Shown here in pieces: positions 43,378 to 52,765 of a DNA stretch of 64,000 nucleotides; the stretch's first letter is position 1, and the number at the start of each line of letters is the position of its first letter. A program made the translations under genes and the position numbers. This DNA is from Niameybacter massiliensis (GTDB lineage: Bacteria; Bacillota; Clostridia; Lachnospirales; Cellulosilyticaceae): NCBI RefSeq assembly GCF_001282685.1, contig NZ_LN875034.1:179533-243532 (forward strand), read 5' to 3'. A model generated the notes under the pieces. The model saw only the letters and a program-made list of their open reading frames with translations, made no database searches and was not told the DNA's origin.

Positions 43378-45594
43378 ATGAAATTACGTCAAAAATTAGC
43401 AGTAGTTTTAGCTTCAGCTATGGTTATCACAGCTGTTCCTGTAACTACAATGGCTGCTTCAACAAACAGCTTCAACAAAACTTTATCAATCGTTGCTGAT
43501 AAAGAAATCACATCAGGTCAAGATTTAATGTTACAAGTTAAATATGCAGATAACGATGTTAAAGCTGCAAAAGGTGATGTATTCTTCATCAATGCAACAG
43601 ATTTCGAATTCACAGAAAAAGCTTACAATAAAGGAACAACAGTTGGTCATACAAATGACAAACATGTAGGTGCAGAAGTTGAATTCTTATCAAAATCTCA
43701 ATTAAAAGTAACAACAACAGCTACAGATGGTAAAGTTGAAATTGCTATCGTTGGTACTCCTAAAAAAGGTAACCCAGCTGTTACTGTAGATGGTGAAGAT
43801 TCACTTGTAACTTCAGGTAAATACTCACTTACAGGTGCAGAAGTTGTAACAGATAAATTATTAGCAGCTACAGCTGGTGATGCTAAAAACATTTCTGTAG
43901 ATGGATACGGTTCAATTGCTGATATCACAATCGAAGAAAAAGTTGCTGATTCTTTAAGCAAAAAAGAAGTTACAATTACATTACCAAATAGCTCAGATTT
44001 AATCTTCAACTCAAAATATGCAAAAGGTGCAGAAGTAACAGTTGAAGGTAAAAGAGGTCTTGCTGGTGAAGTAACAAAATTAACAGCAAAATACTATGAA
44101 GATGAAAAAGGCAATGTAGACAATAAAAAACTTGTTGTTACATTCCCAGAAATGAAAACAGGAACAAGAGGTTCTGTAGTACTTAAAGGTATCGAAGTTC
44201 AATCTGAAGATAAAAAAGGTGACGTAGGTACTGGTGAAGTTAAAGTAACAGTTAAAGCTGAAAAAATGGAAGATACAAAATTAGTTGTTGCTAATGTAAC
44301 AGAATACGGTGTATCATTCAAAGTTGACGAAGTAGAAAAATTAGTTTCAGGTAAAGGTTCAAAAGAAATCGAACTTGCAATTAAAGAAAATGCTGTTGAC
44401 AGCTTAGATTCTAAAAAAGATATCTACTTCACAATTGAAGAAGGTTACTTCGATGTTGAAAGCCAAGCTAAATTCAACGAAGCTAATGCAGAAAAAGGTC
44501 TTTCAATCAATAAAGATTTAGATGAAATCACACTTGATTTAGGTCATACAAATACAAAAGATGGTAAAACTACACCAATCTTTACAGCAGATAAAATCAA
44601 TGAATTCAAATTCAAAGTAAACGTTGCTACAAAAGCTGAACAAAAAGGTCCAGTAGTAGTTGTTGCATCAAGCAAAAACTTTGAAGAAGACATGAAAGTA
44701 GAAGTTGCTACTGTAACTCCAGCTGTTAAAGTTGAAACAGAAGCTATCACTGTAAAAGCTGGTCTTAAAGATCAAGTTGGTGGTAAAATCGTAATCACAG
44801 AAACAGAAGAAGAATCACTTGAAAAAAATAAAGAAATCCGTATCAACTGTGCAGAAGCTAAATACGGTTTCGATGTTAAAGATGCAAAAGTTAAAGTAAC
44901 AGGTGGAGATATCCAAATCGATTCAGAAGTTAAAAATGGAGAAATCATCATCAAAGTAACAAGAACATCTGATGAAGCTTCAACAATCACAATCAGTGAT
45001 CTTGAAATTACAACAGATAGAACTGTTCCAGAAGGTACATTTGACTTCCAAGTTGGTGGTACAGCTATCTCTACATTAAACAACAAAAAAACAGGCGAAG
45101 TTAAAGATGGTAAAGATGTATACACAAGCCAATACAAAGATGCTATTGAATTAGCTGATTTCGTTAAAGTTGGTACAAAAAATACAGAAGATCTTCCAAA
45201 CGCTGCTGTAGCAAAAGAAATCGTTTTAACAGCTGGTAGCATGGCTTACACAGTAAATGGTGAAGCTAAAACAGCTGACGCTGCAGTAACAATTAAAGAT
45301 GCAAGAACTATGGTACCAGTTCGTTTAGTAGCAGATGAATTTGGTAAAGTTGATTTCGGTACAATCAATGGTGTTGGTACAGTAACAGTATTCAAAGATG
45401 GTAATGTACTTCAATTCCAAAATGGTTCAAACATCATGAACAAAAATGGTATTGCTATTCCTATGGATGCTAAATGTGAAATCGTAAATGGTAGAACATT
45501 TATTCCAGTTAAATATGTTGCTGATGGTCTTGGAATCAGCTACACATGGGATGCTGCAACAAAATCAGTTACATTCACAAACTACGCTAAATAA
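43378..45594 (+). CDS. Abundant stalk-domain surface protein, paralog 3
   Basis: 738 aa. The signal peptide is almost identical to paralog 1 (MKLRQKLAVVLASAMVITAV), and so is the mature start STNSFNKTLSIVADKEIT. Internal beta modules repeat (ADITIEEKVADSLSKKEVTI; GKIVITETEEESLEKNKEIR). The C-terminal stalk domain is divergent (DARTMVPVRLVADEFGKVDF, VNGRTFIPVKYVADGLGISY). Codons are biased as in paralog 1. Promoter, AAGGGGGA ribosome site and terminator are all strong. It is probably a major surface protein, perhaps alternating or co-assembling with paralog 1. Confidence 0.86.
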   Translation: MKLRQKLAVVLASAMVITAVPVTTMAASTNSFNKTLSIVADKEITSGQDLMLQVKYADNDVKAAKGDVFFINATDFEFTEKAYNKGTTVGHTNDKHVGAEVEFLSKSQLKVTTTATDGKVEIAIVGTPKKGNPAVTVDGEDSLVTSGKYSLTGAEVVTDKLLAATAGDAKNISVDGYGSIADITIEEKVADSLSKKEVTITLPNSSDLIFNSKYAKGAEVTVEGKRGLAGEVTKLTAKYYEDEKGNVDNKKLVVTFPEMKTGTRGSVVLKGIEVQSEDKKGDVGTGEVKVTVKAEKMEDTKLVVANVTEYGVSFKVDEVEKLVSGKGSKEIELAIKENAVDSLDSKKDIYFTIEEGYFDVESQAKFNEANAEKGLSINKDLDEITLDLGHTNTKDGKTTPIFTADKINEFKFKVNVATKAEQKGPVVVVASSKNFEEDMKVEVATVTPAVKVETEAITVKAGLKDQVGGKIVITETEEESLEKNKEIRINCAEAKYGFDVKDAKVKVTGGDIQIDSEVKNGEIIIKVTRTSDEASTITISDLEITTDRTVPEGTFDFQVGGTAISTLNNKKTGEVKDGKDVYTSQYKDAIELADFVKVGTKNTEDLPNAAVAKEIVLTAGSMAYTVNGEAKTADAAVTIKDARTMVPVRLVADEFGKVDFGTINGVGTVTVFKDGNVLQFQNGSNIMNKNGIAIPMDAKCEIVNGRTFIPVKYVADGLGISYTWDAATKSVTFTNYAK

Positions 45595-45608
45595 TTTGTG
45601 ATTTTTAT

Positions 45609-45647
45609 AAAAAAAGCAACTCCTTCGGGGGTTGCTTTTTTATTTTT
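45609..45647 (+). terminator. Terminator of stalk surface paralog 3
   Basis: AAAAAGCAACTCC faces GGGGTTGCTTTTTT around a TTCG-type loop. Confidence 0.93.
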
Positions 45648-45672
45648 GATGATTATTTTACTCTACATATGC

Positions 45673-45678
45673 TATAAT
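45673..45678 (+). promoter_or_regulatory. Extended -10 element before the O-antigen ligase-like gene
   Basis: TATGCTATAAT (TGN extended -10) with no good -35. The same word TATGCTATAAT precedes rmlA at 49236-49246, so the two units of the polysaccharide locus may share control. Confidence 0.4.
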
Positions 45679-45714
45679 ACAAATTATGAGGTCATACAGA
45701 ATAAGAGGTGAAAT

Positions 45715-47610
45715 ATGATTGAAAAGGAAAAAGAAGTTCAAGGTAAATATGCCTTTAATTTTGCATGGATAACATTTGTTCCTATAATGTTATTATTGGG
45801 GATAGTACCCCTTATAGTAAGACTTGTAAAGACAGATATTCCGGCTGAATATATACTTTATGTAACAGGTAATAATATCGACTTCTTTACTCAATTTAAG
45901 GCACAAGCGATAGTTGCCTTAGTAATTGTCATGGGAATAATTTTATTCTTAACATGGAAGAAAGAATATCTAAAAAGAGATAAAATATCTTATATTTATT
46001 ATGGTATGTCAGTGATATTTATCCTTATGACATTACTATCAGGCTTTTTATCTTCTTATAGAGAAGTAACAACGTGGGGACTTCCAAATCATGCAGAGGG
46101 CATGGTAATTTTAGTATGTTATATTGCTATGATGCTTTATACATACTATTGTGTGAAAGAAAAAAAAGATTATAAATTTATCCTTATACCTTTAGCGTTT
46201 TTAGTAGTGTGTACAACAGTACTAGGATTTTTCCAATATATTGGTAAAGATTTATTTATGACAGAATTAGGGAATAAGATTATTATCCCTGAGCATTATG
46301 CAGAGGATAGAGGAATATTAACAGGCCTATATGAAAGTAAGCGTATATATGGGACCATGTTCCATTACAATTATGTAGGTAGCTTTGCTGCAATGATGGT
46401 TCCACTATTCTTAACTTTGACTTGTTTAATGAAAGGGTATAAGAGTAAATTAGCTTTTGGATTTTTAAGCCTATGTAGCTTATTCTTACTTTTTGGTAGT
46501 ACATCTAGAGCAGGTCTTATAGGTTTTGCTTGTAGTATTGTTGTATTTATTATTTTGTTTGGAAGAAGTTTCATGAAGCATTGGAAAGGACTACTAATAG
46601 CAGTTGTTATAGGAATTATAAGTGTTATAGGATTGGATATAGTTACTAATGGAAGTATCTTTTCGAGGGTGCCAGCCTTAGTAGCAGATATAAAAGGAAT
46701 GTTTCAATCTACACCACAAGATTTTAATTACAAAGCTAATTTACCTATTCAGGATATTGTTCAAGAAGATAACAAAATAACTTTCCAGCTCAAAGGTAAG
46801 TCACTGACAGTAAGCATGACAGAAGATGGACCTAAATTTGAAGATGAAGTTGGTAATGAGATTGTATATATTTATATGGATTTAGGTCAAGGAGCCAGAT
46901 ACTTTACTCAAGAACCAAAGTTTGAAGATGTGATTTTCCATGTAAGACAAGTTGAAAATCAATACTACTTAATTCTAGCTTATCAAAATACAAAAGTATT
47001 AACGTTGGGGATGAGTAACGATGGTATTCAATTGGTAGATGATTATACTTATGAGCCTAAAGAATTCGTTGAACCACCTGCTATTGGATTTAAAGGTAAA
47101 GAAAGGATGGGGTCTGCAAGGGGATACATTTGGTCCAGAAGTTTACCACTTTTAAAAGATACCTTATTCCTGGGATTTGGCCCGGATACCTATGCGTTTG
47201 AATTCCCTCAGGATGATATATTAGGAAAATGGTGTGCATATGATTCACCTAATATTGTGGTTGATAAACCTCATAATTTATATTTACAAATTGCTCTCAA
47301 TGAAGGTGTGATAGCATTAATAGCCTTTTTGGTATTAGTTGGAACTTATGTAGTACATGCTATTCAATTATATGGATTTAAAAAGGGTTATAGTGTCATA
47401 GAAATACTAGGGAGTGCAGTGCTTCTTGCTATTATAGGTTACTTAGGGGCAGGTATGTTTAATGATTCTGTTGTACCAGTAGCACCTATATTTTGGATAC
47501 TTCTAGGAACGGGTATGGCAACTAACTTTATGGTAGCAAAAGAGCAAAAAGGAGCACGTGCAAACATGCCACACGCTACAATTAATATGAAGACAAGAAA
47601 GCATGTATAG
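45715..47610 (+). CDS. O-antigen ligase/polymerase family membrane protein (Wzy-like)
   Basis: 631 aa with about eleven membrane segments. The Wzy_C-type part is near the centre (FHYNYVGSFAAMMVPLFLTL, FGSTSRAGLIGFACSIVVFI) and continues after a large external loop (LGFGPDTYAFEFPQ, VDKPHNLYLQIALNEGVIAL). The loop between about 325 and 480 is long and beta-rich, like a small soluble domain placed between helices. It joins polysaccharide repeats or ligates glycan to an acceptor outside the membrane. It has its own transcript, ending in a bidirectional terminator. Confidence 0.87.
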   Translation: MIEKEKEVQGKYAFNFAWITFVPIMLLLGIVPLIVRLVKTDIPAEYILYVTGNNIDFFTQFKAQAIVALVIVMGIILFLTWKKEYLKRDKISYIYYGMSVIFILMTLLSGFLSSYREVTTWGLPNHAEGMVILVCYIAMMLYTYYCVKEKKDYKFILIPLAFLVVCTTVLGFFQYIGKDLFMTELGNKIIIPEHYAEDRGILTGLYESKRIYGTMFHYNYVGSFAAMMVPLFLTLTCLMKGYKSKLAFGFLSLCSLFLLFGSTSRAGLIGFACSIVVFIILFGRSFMKHWKGLLIAVVIGIISVIGLDIVTNGSIFSRVPALVADIKGMFQSTPQDFNYKANLPIQDIVQEDNKITFQLKGKSLTVSMTEDGPKFEDEVGNEIVYIYMDLGQGARYFTQEPKFEDVIFHVRQVENQYYLILAYQNTKVLTLGMSNDGIQLVDDYTYEPKEFVEPPAIGFKGKERMGSARGYIWSRSLPLLKDTLFLGFGPDTYAFEFPQDDILGKWCAYDSPNIVVDKPHNLYLQIALNEGVIALIAFLVLVGTYVVHAIQLYGFKKGYSVIEILGSAVLLAIIGYLGAGMFNDSVVPVAPIFWILLGTGMATNFMVAKEQKGARANMPHATINMKTRKHV

Positions 47611-47650
47611 ATAGGATTCTACTTTATGTGTTTAAAATAGAAAGATAAAA

Positions 47651-47691
47651 ATAAGGGTTACCTCATGTGATAATGAGATAACCCTTATTTT
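47651..47691. terminator. Bidirectional terminator
   Basis: ATAAGGGTTACCTCAT (47651-47666) faces ATGAGATAACCCTTAT (47673-47688). It sits between the convergent Wzy-like and sugar transferase genes and touches the stop codon of the latter. Confidence 0.88.
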
Positions 47692-49087
47692 AATATGCAT
47701 TTTTATTAACGAAGCCTTTAAAGATAGTCAGTAATATAATTTTTAGGTCAAAGCTAAAAGTCCAATTTTCAATATAATATAAGTCATGTTCGATACGACC
47801 TTCTATAGAAGTATCTCCACGATAGCCATTAATCTGTGCCCATCCTGTAATGCCGGGGCGGACTTGATGTTTGATCATATAACGTGGAATGGTTTCTTTG
47901 AACTGATCGACAAAGAAAGGTCTTTCAGGTCTTGGACCTACAACAGACATATCACCTTTTAATACATTGAAAAATTGAGGGAGTTCATCAATACTTGTTT
48001 TACGCATAAAGCTACCCCACTTAGTTTTTCTAGGGTCGTTAGGTGTAGTCCACTTAGCTTTTTCTTCTTCTTTTGTTTGGACACGCATGGAACGGAATTT
48101 ATACATATTAAAGTTTTTGCGGTTAAGGCCTACACGCTCCTGTTTATAAATAATAGGGCCAGGAGAAGTAAGCTTGGTCATAAGTGCTGCGAAAAGTAAA
48201 AGTGGACTTGTAAGAATAATGGCAACTAGAGCAAAAACAATATCAAAACTACGTTTTATAAAGTTTTTAAATACATTATCAAGAGGAACATGACGAATAT
48301 CAATAACTGGTAGTCCATCTAGATCATCCATATAAGGTTTAGCAGGTATATACTTATGATAGTAAGGGATGATCTGAGTTTTAACACCTGACTTTTCACA
48401 GACTTGGAGAATATGTGAAAGTTCACTAAGATCGGCACCTGATACTCCTATAATTACAATATCAATAATTGATTTAGAAAGGAGAGTTTCTAAATCATTA
48501 ACATGACCTAATACTTCATATCCCTTAAAGTTTTTTATATGATTATCATTAGAAGTAATAATTCCTGCAATATTATACCCCCAATGAGTATGCTTCTTTG
48601 TTTTATCTAAGAATAAAGCGCTGCTATCAGTTGTACCTACAACTAAACAATGTTTTAGATTATACCCTAATCTACGATACTTCTTCAAAACTAGGCGAAT
48701 ACCTATACGTGTACTAATTGTTAAGCAGGTATTAATAATAAAAAATAGAATCAGTGTAAGGCGAGAAAAGTCTATAACTTTAAAAGTAAAGAGGCCTACC
48801 ATAAGTATAATGCCAGATAGAATATTGGTTTTAACAATAGCAGATATCTCTATGTGGAGGGGTTTTGTACGTCTAGTACTATAGATATCAAATATATTAT
48901 ATAAAATGAAATATGTAGGGATACATAGTAAAATTGGTTTTAAAGAAGTTGTCAACGACAATGTAATTGTTCCTGAATCCAGTATGTAGAAACGAATGCC
49001 ATAAGCTATCATGTATGAAATGATAATTAATAAAAGATCTAAAAAGACCTGTAATCTATTTAAGTATTTTTGATTTTCTCTAATCAT
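47690..49087 (-). CDS. Polyprenyl glycosylphosphotransferase (WbaP/WcaJ family)
   Basis: 465 aa. Four N-terminal membrane helices (about 10-125) are followed by a nucleotide-binding-like domain (CLVVGTTDSSALFLDKTKKH). A fifth helix (about 275-300) leads to the catalytic bacterial sugar transferase domain: KRSFDIVFALVAIILTSP, YKFRSMRV, SIDELPQFFNVLKGDMSVVG and GPRPERPFF. It starts glycan assembly by moving a sugar-1-phosphate to undecaprenyl phosphate. It is convergent with the Wzy-like gene and divergent from rmlA. The sugar cannot be told; the N-terminal part resembles the glucose/galactose type. Confidence 0.93.
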   Translation of the reverse strand: MIRENQKYLNRLQVFLDLLLIIISYMIAYGIRFYILDSGTITLSLTTSLKPILLCIPTYFILYNIFDIYSTRRTKPLHIEISAIVKTNILSGIILMVGLFTFKVIDFSRLTLILFFIINTCLTISTRIGIRLVLKKYRRLGYNLKHCLVVGTTDSSALFLDKTKKHTHWGYNIAGIITSNDNHIKNFKGYEVLGHVNDLETLLSKSIIDIVIIGVSGADLSELSHILQVCEKSGVKTQIIPYYHKYIPAKPYMDDLDGLPVIDIRHVPLDNVFKNFIKRSFDIVFALVAIILTSPLLLFAALMTKLTSPGPIIYKQERVGLNRKNFNMYKFRSMRVQTKEEEKAKWTTPNDPRKTKWGSFMRKTSIDELPQFFNVLKGDMSVVGPRPERPFFVDQFKETIPRYMIKHQVRPGITGWAQINGYRGDTSIEGRIEHDLYYIENWTFSFDLKIILLTIFKGFVNKNAY

Positions 49088-49223
49088 AGAAATGCTCCTT
49101 TGGATAAAATTCCTGTTCTAATTATACTATATTCTTAGAGAAAGAACAAAATTAGACTTAAAATTTTAAGAGATTACAAGGATGTAATATATGGCATTGA
49201 TATTTATACAAAAATCATTAAAT

Positions 49224-49246
49224 TTCTTATATAGGTATGCTATAAT
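49224..49246 (+). promoter_or_regulatory. Promoter of the rmlA polysaccharide operon
   Basis: Extended -10 TATGCTATAAT ending at 49246, with a weak TTAAAT near 49218-49223, 17 bp upstream of TATAAT. It lies 30 bp before the rmlA start. Confidence 0.45.
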
Positions 49247-49276
49247 TAAAATAATACTCATAAAAGGAGAAAGAAT

Positions 49277-50158
49277 ATGAAGGGAATTATATTAGCAGGT
49301 GGAACGGGCACAAGACTTTATCCAATTACTAAAGCAATTTCTAAGCAAATGATTCCAATATATGATAAACCTATGATTTATTATCCTCTTTCTACGCTTA
49401 TGTTAGCTGACATTAGAGACATTCTTATTATTTCCACTCCAAGAGATTTACCAATGTATCAAGAATTATTAGGAGACGGAAGTAGTTTAGGCATGTCTTT
49501 TAATTATGCAGTTCAAGAACAGCCTAAAGGAATTGGAGAGGCTTTTATTATTGCAGAACAATTTATAGGAGAAGATAGAGTAGCACTAGTATTAGGAGAT
49601 AATATTTTCTATGGTACAGGGTTTACAGGATTGCTGAAGAAAGCTTCACAGATAGAAGATGGAAGTATGATATTTGGGTATTATGTAAATAGTCCAGAGG
49701 CATATGGTGTAGTAGAGTTTGATAAGGAAGGTAATGCCATTTCTATAGAAGAAAAACCAAAGTATCCTAAATCACCTTATGCAGTGACGGGCTTATACTT
49801 TTATGACAATGATGTAGTGGAAAAAGCAAAACAACTTACATTATCACCAAGAGGTGAATTAGAGATTACAGATATTAATGCTATGTATTTACAAGAAAAA
49901 AGATTAAAAGTAGAGGTTTTTGGACGGGGAATGGCTTGGTTAGATACGGGAACCTGCGAAGGTTTAACAGAAGCAGCAAGCTTCGTTCAAGCAGTGCAAA
50001 AAAGGCAAGGCTTGTATATCGCATGTATAGAAGAAATTGCATATAGAAATAAATGGATTAATAAAGAACAACTTAAGGTGCTAATTGAACCTATGAAGAA
50101 AACAGAGTATGGTCAATACTTAGAGGATATAATTAAAAAGGAAAATCTTAAGGAGTAA
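49277..50158 (+). CDS. rmlA: Glucose-1-phosphate thymidylyltransferase
   Basis: 293 aa. [20 protein letters not shown] is the nucleotide loop. Other RmlA marks are [49 protein letters not shown] and the C-terminal GMAWLDTGT. It makes dTDP-glucose. rmlB starts 3 bp after its stop. RmlC and RmlD are not in the window, so the final sugar is not certain to be rhamnose. Confidence 0.97.
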   Translation: MKGIILAGGTGTRLYPITKAISKQMIPIYDKPMIYYPLSTLMLADIRDILIISTPRDLPMYQELLGDGSSLGMSFNYAVQEQPKGIGEAFIIAEQFIGEDRVALVLGDNIFYGTGFTGLLKKASQIEDGSMIFGYYVNSPEAYGVVEFDKEGNAISIEEKPKYPKSPYAVTGLYFYDNDVVEKAKQLTLSPRGELEITDINAMYLQEKRLKVEVFGRGMAWLDTGTCEGLTEAASFVQAVQKRQGLYIACIEEIAYRNKWINKEQLKVLIEPMKKTEYGQYLEDIIKKENLKE

Positions 50159-50161
50159 CTC

Positions 50162-51199
50162 ATGAAGAATATATTAGTTACAGGTGGAGCAGGGTTTATT
50201 GGAAGTAATTTTATAAGGCATATGATACAACAATATGATTATAATATTATTAACTTTGACCTGCTTACATATGCAGGGAATCTAGACAACTTAAAGGATA
50301 TAGAAGGTAATTCAAAATATTATTTCATAAAAGGGGATATACGAGACCGACAACAGGTGAAAAGTATTTTTGAAACATATGATATTGATACGGTAGTTAA
50401 TTTTGCAGCTGAATCACATGTAGATAGAAGTATAGAGGAACCCGATGTATTTCTCAGTACTAATGTGCAAGGAACCCAAGTATTATTAGATACAGCAAAA
50501 CAGTATTGGAAGGTCACCCCAGAGGACAAGTACTGCAGAGAATTTAAAGTAGGTGTAAAGTACTTACAAGTTTCTACAGATGAAGTTTATGGTTCATTAG
50601 GGAAAGATGGATTATTTACTGAGACAAGTCCATTAGCTCCTAATAGTCCTTATTCTGCATCTAAAACAAGTGCAGATTTATTTGTAAGAGCATATCATGA
50701 AACATTTGGCCTACCAGTAAATATAACCAGGTGCTCGAATAACTATGGTCCTTATCAATTTCCTGAGAAATTAATTCCTCTGATGATCAATAACTGTCTT
50801 AATCATAAAGTACTCCCTGTATACGGCGATGGTATGCAAATTAGAGATTGGTTACATGTAGAAGATCATTGTGAGGCAATAGCTACAGTTTTGCATAAAG
50901 GTCAGGATGGTGAAATCTACAATATAGGTGGCAATAATGAAAAAGCTAATATTGAGATAGTTAGGCTCATTATTAATAAATTAGGTAAGTCACAAGAACT
51001 TATTCAATATGTTAAAGATAGACCAGGACATGATAGAAGATATGCTATTGATAATACTAAAATTAGTACTGAATTAGGTTGGAAGCCAAAATATACATTT
51101 GAAGAAGGAATGATTCAGACAATTGAATGGTATCTAGAGCATAAAGAATGGATTAATGATATTATTAGTGGTGATTATCAAACATATTACAAGTTGTAG
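50162..51199 (+). CDS. rmlB: dTDP-glucose 4,6-dehydratase
   Basis: 345 aa. Rossmann loop GGAGFIGSNFIRHM, then the extended SDR marks STDEVYGSLG and YSASKTSADLFVRAYHETFG, and CSNNYGPYQFPEKLIP. It converts dTDP-glucose to dTDP-4-keto-6-deoxyglucose. Directly downstream of rmlA with a good AAGGAG site. The product could go to rhamnose, a quinovose-type sugar or an amino sugar, depending on enzymes outside the window. Confidence 0.97.
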   Translation: MKNILVTGGAGFIGSNFIRHMIQQYDYNIINFDLLTYAGNLDNLKDIEGNSKYYFIKGDIRDRQQVKSIFETYDIDTVVNFAAESHVDRSIEEPDVFLSTNVQGTQVLLDTAKQYWKVTPEDKYCREFKVGVKYLQVSTDEVYGSLGKDGLFTETSPLAPNSPYSASKTSADLFVRAYHETFGLPVNITRCSNNYGPYQFPEKLIPLMINNCLNHKVLPVYGDGMQIRDWLHVEDHCEAIATVLHKGQDGEIYNIGGNNEKANIEIVRLIINKLGKSQELIQYVKDRPGHDRRYAIDNTKISTELGWKPKYTFEEGMIQTIEWYLEHKEWINDIISGDYQTYYKL

Positions 51200-51233
51200 T
51201 ACCTAAAGAGATAAAAGAAAGAGAAGGAACAGT

Positions 51234-52007
51234 ATGAAACCAATAAAGGAAATTTACAAATATAAGGAGTTACTAGGTGAACTCGTTAAGCGAGATATCA
51301 AAGTAAAATATAGAAGGTCTCTATTAGGGGTTATATGGAGTGTTTTAAATCCTCTTTTATTTATGGTAGTAATTACAATTGTTTTCTCAACTATATTTAA
51401 AAGTGATATTGAAAATTTCCCTATATATTTCTTGTGTGGACAAATTGTCTTTGCATTCTTTTCAGAGGCAACATCAATGGCTCAAACATCTATCTTAGGA
51501 AATGGTGCACTAATTAAAAAAGTATATATTCCTAAATATATATTCCCAGTATCTAAAGTATGTTCAGGAATAGTAAATGTAGGATTTTCTCTTATAGCTA
51601 TTATTATAATGATGGTTATTTTACGCTATATACCACCAGTAACAGCATTACTCTTTTTTGTGCCATTAATTTACGCATTTTTATATGCAATAGGAGTAAG
51701 TATGCTTATTTCAGCACTGGCAGTATTTTTCCGAGATACAGTGCATCTATATAGTATATTATTAACTGTATTAAGCTATTTTTCAGCTTTATTCTATCCA
51801 GTAGAGATTATTCCTGCTCAATATCAAGGACTTATTAATTTTAATCCGATATATGTATTTATAAATTATTTTAGACAATTAGTATTAGTAGGTAAGGTTC
51901 CAAGTTTAGAATATAACGTATTATGTATAGCTCACTGTGTTTTAATGCTTATTGTAGGGTATTATACATTTAAACGAAGTGAAAATAAATTTATTTTATA
52001 TATTTAG
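51234..52007 (+). CDS. Polysaccharide ABC exporter permease (Wzm/TagG-like)
   Basis: 257 aa with six membrane segments. The N-terminal amphipathic part LLGELVKRDIKVKYRRSLLG is the family signature for ABC-2 permeases that export lipid-linked polysaccharide or teichoic acid. C-terminal marks are YFSALFYPVEIIPAQYQGL and NPIYVFINYFRQLVLVGKVP. It works with the ATPase 14 bp downstream. It follows rmlB by 34 bp. Confidence 0.93.
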   Translation: MKPIKEIYKYKELLGELVKRDIKVKYRRSLLGVIWSVLNPLLFMVVITIVFSTIFKSDIENFPIYFLCGQIVFAFFSEATSMAQTSILGNGALIKKVYIPKYIFPVSKVCSGIVNVGFSLIAIIIMMVILRYIPPVTALLFFVPLIYAFLYAIGVSMLISALAVFFRDTVHLYSILLTVLSYFSALFYPVEIIPAQYQGLINFNPIYVFINYFRQLVLVGKVPSLEYNVLCIAHCVLMLIVGYYTFKRSENKFILYI

Positions 52008-52021
52008 AAGAGGTATTATAT

Positions 52022-52756
52022 ATGGAAGCGTTAGCTGTAAAAGTAGAAGATGTGCATATAAGATTTAATCTAAGTAAAGAACAAGTTAATGGAATAAAAG
52101 AGTACTTTGTTAAATTAGTAAAAAGAGAACTTCTCTTTGAAGAATTCTGGGCATTAAAAGGAATTAGTTTAGAAATAAAAAAAGGAGAAGTATTTGGTAT
52201 TGTAGGTTTAAATGGTGCAGGGAAAAGTACTTTATTAAAGGTAATTGCAGGTGTACTGGAGCCTACAAAAGGGAAAGTAAAAATTAATGGTACAATAGCT
52301 CCGCTTATTGAATTAGGGGCAGGTTTTGATATGGAGCTTACGGCAAGGGAAAATATTTATTTAAATGGTGCAATTTTAGGATATAGTAGGAAATTTTTAG
52401 ATGATAGATTTGATGAGATAATAGATTTTGCAGAGATTCATGAGTTTTTAGATGTACCTTTAAAAAACTATTCATCAGGAATGGTAGCTAGAATTGCATT
52501 TGCAATAGCAACAATAGTAGAGCCTGAAATTCTTATTGTTGATGAAATTTTATCAGTAGGAGATTTTAAATTCCAAGAAAAATGTCAGAATCGTATAAGA
52601 GAAATGTTAGAAAATAATGTAACGGTTATAATGGTTTCACATTCAATAGATCAAATTAGAAGTATGTGTAATCGTGCTATATTAATCGAAAAAGGTAAAA
52701 ATATTTTAATAGGGTCAGCAGATGAAGTATGTGATTTATATATTCAAAAAAGTTAG
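52022..52756 (+). CDS. Polysaccharide ABC exporter ATPase (Wzt/TagH-like)
   Basis: 244 aa. Walker A GLNGAGKST (residues 62-70), signature YSSGMVARIAF and Walker B ILIVDEILSVGD. The family mark GTIAPLIELGAGF follows Walker A. It lacks the C-terminal carbohydrate-binding domain found in some Wzt proteins, so a chain-cap signal is unlikely to be read by this subunit. It pairs with the permease just upstream. Confidence 0.94.
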   Translation: MEALAVKVEDVHIRFNLSKEQVNGIKEYFVKLVKRELLFEEFWALKGISLEIKKGEVFGIVGLNGAGKSTLLKVIAGVLEPTKGKVKINGTIAPLIELGAGFDMELTARENIYLNGAILGYSRKFLDDRFDEIIDFAEIHEFLDVPLKNYSSGMVARIAFAIATIVEPEILIVDEILSVGDFKFQEKCQNRIREMLENNVTVIMVSHSIDQIRSMCNRAILIEKGKNILIGSADEVCDLYIQKS

Positions 52757-52765
52757 GGGGAAACT

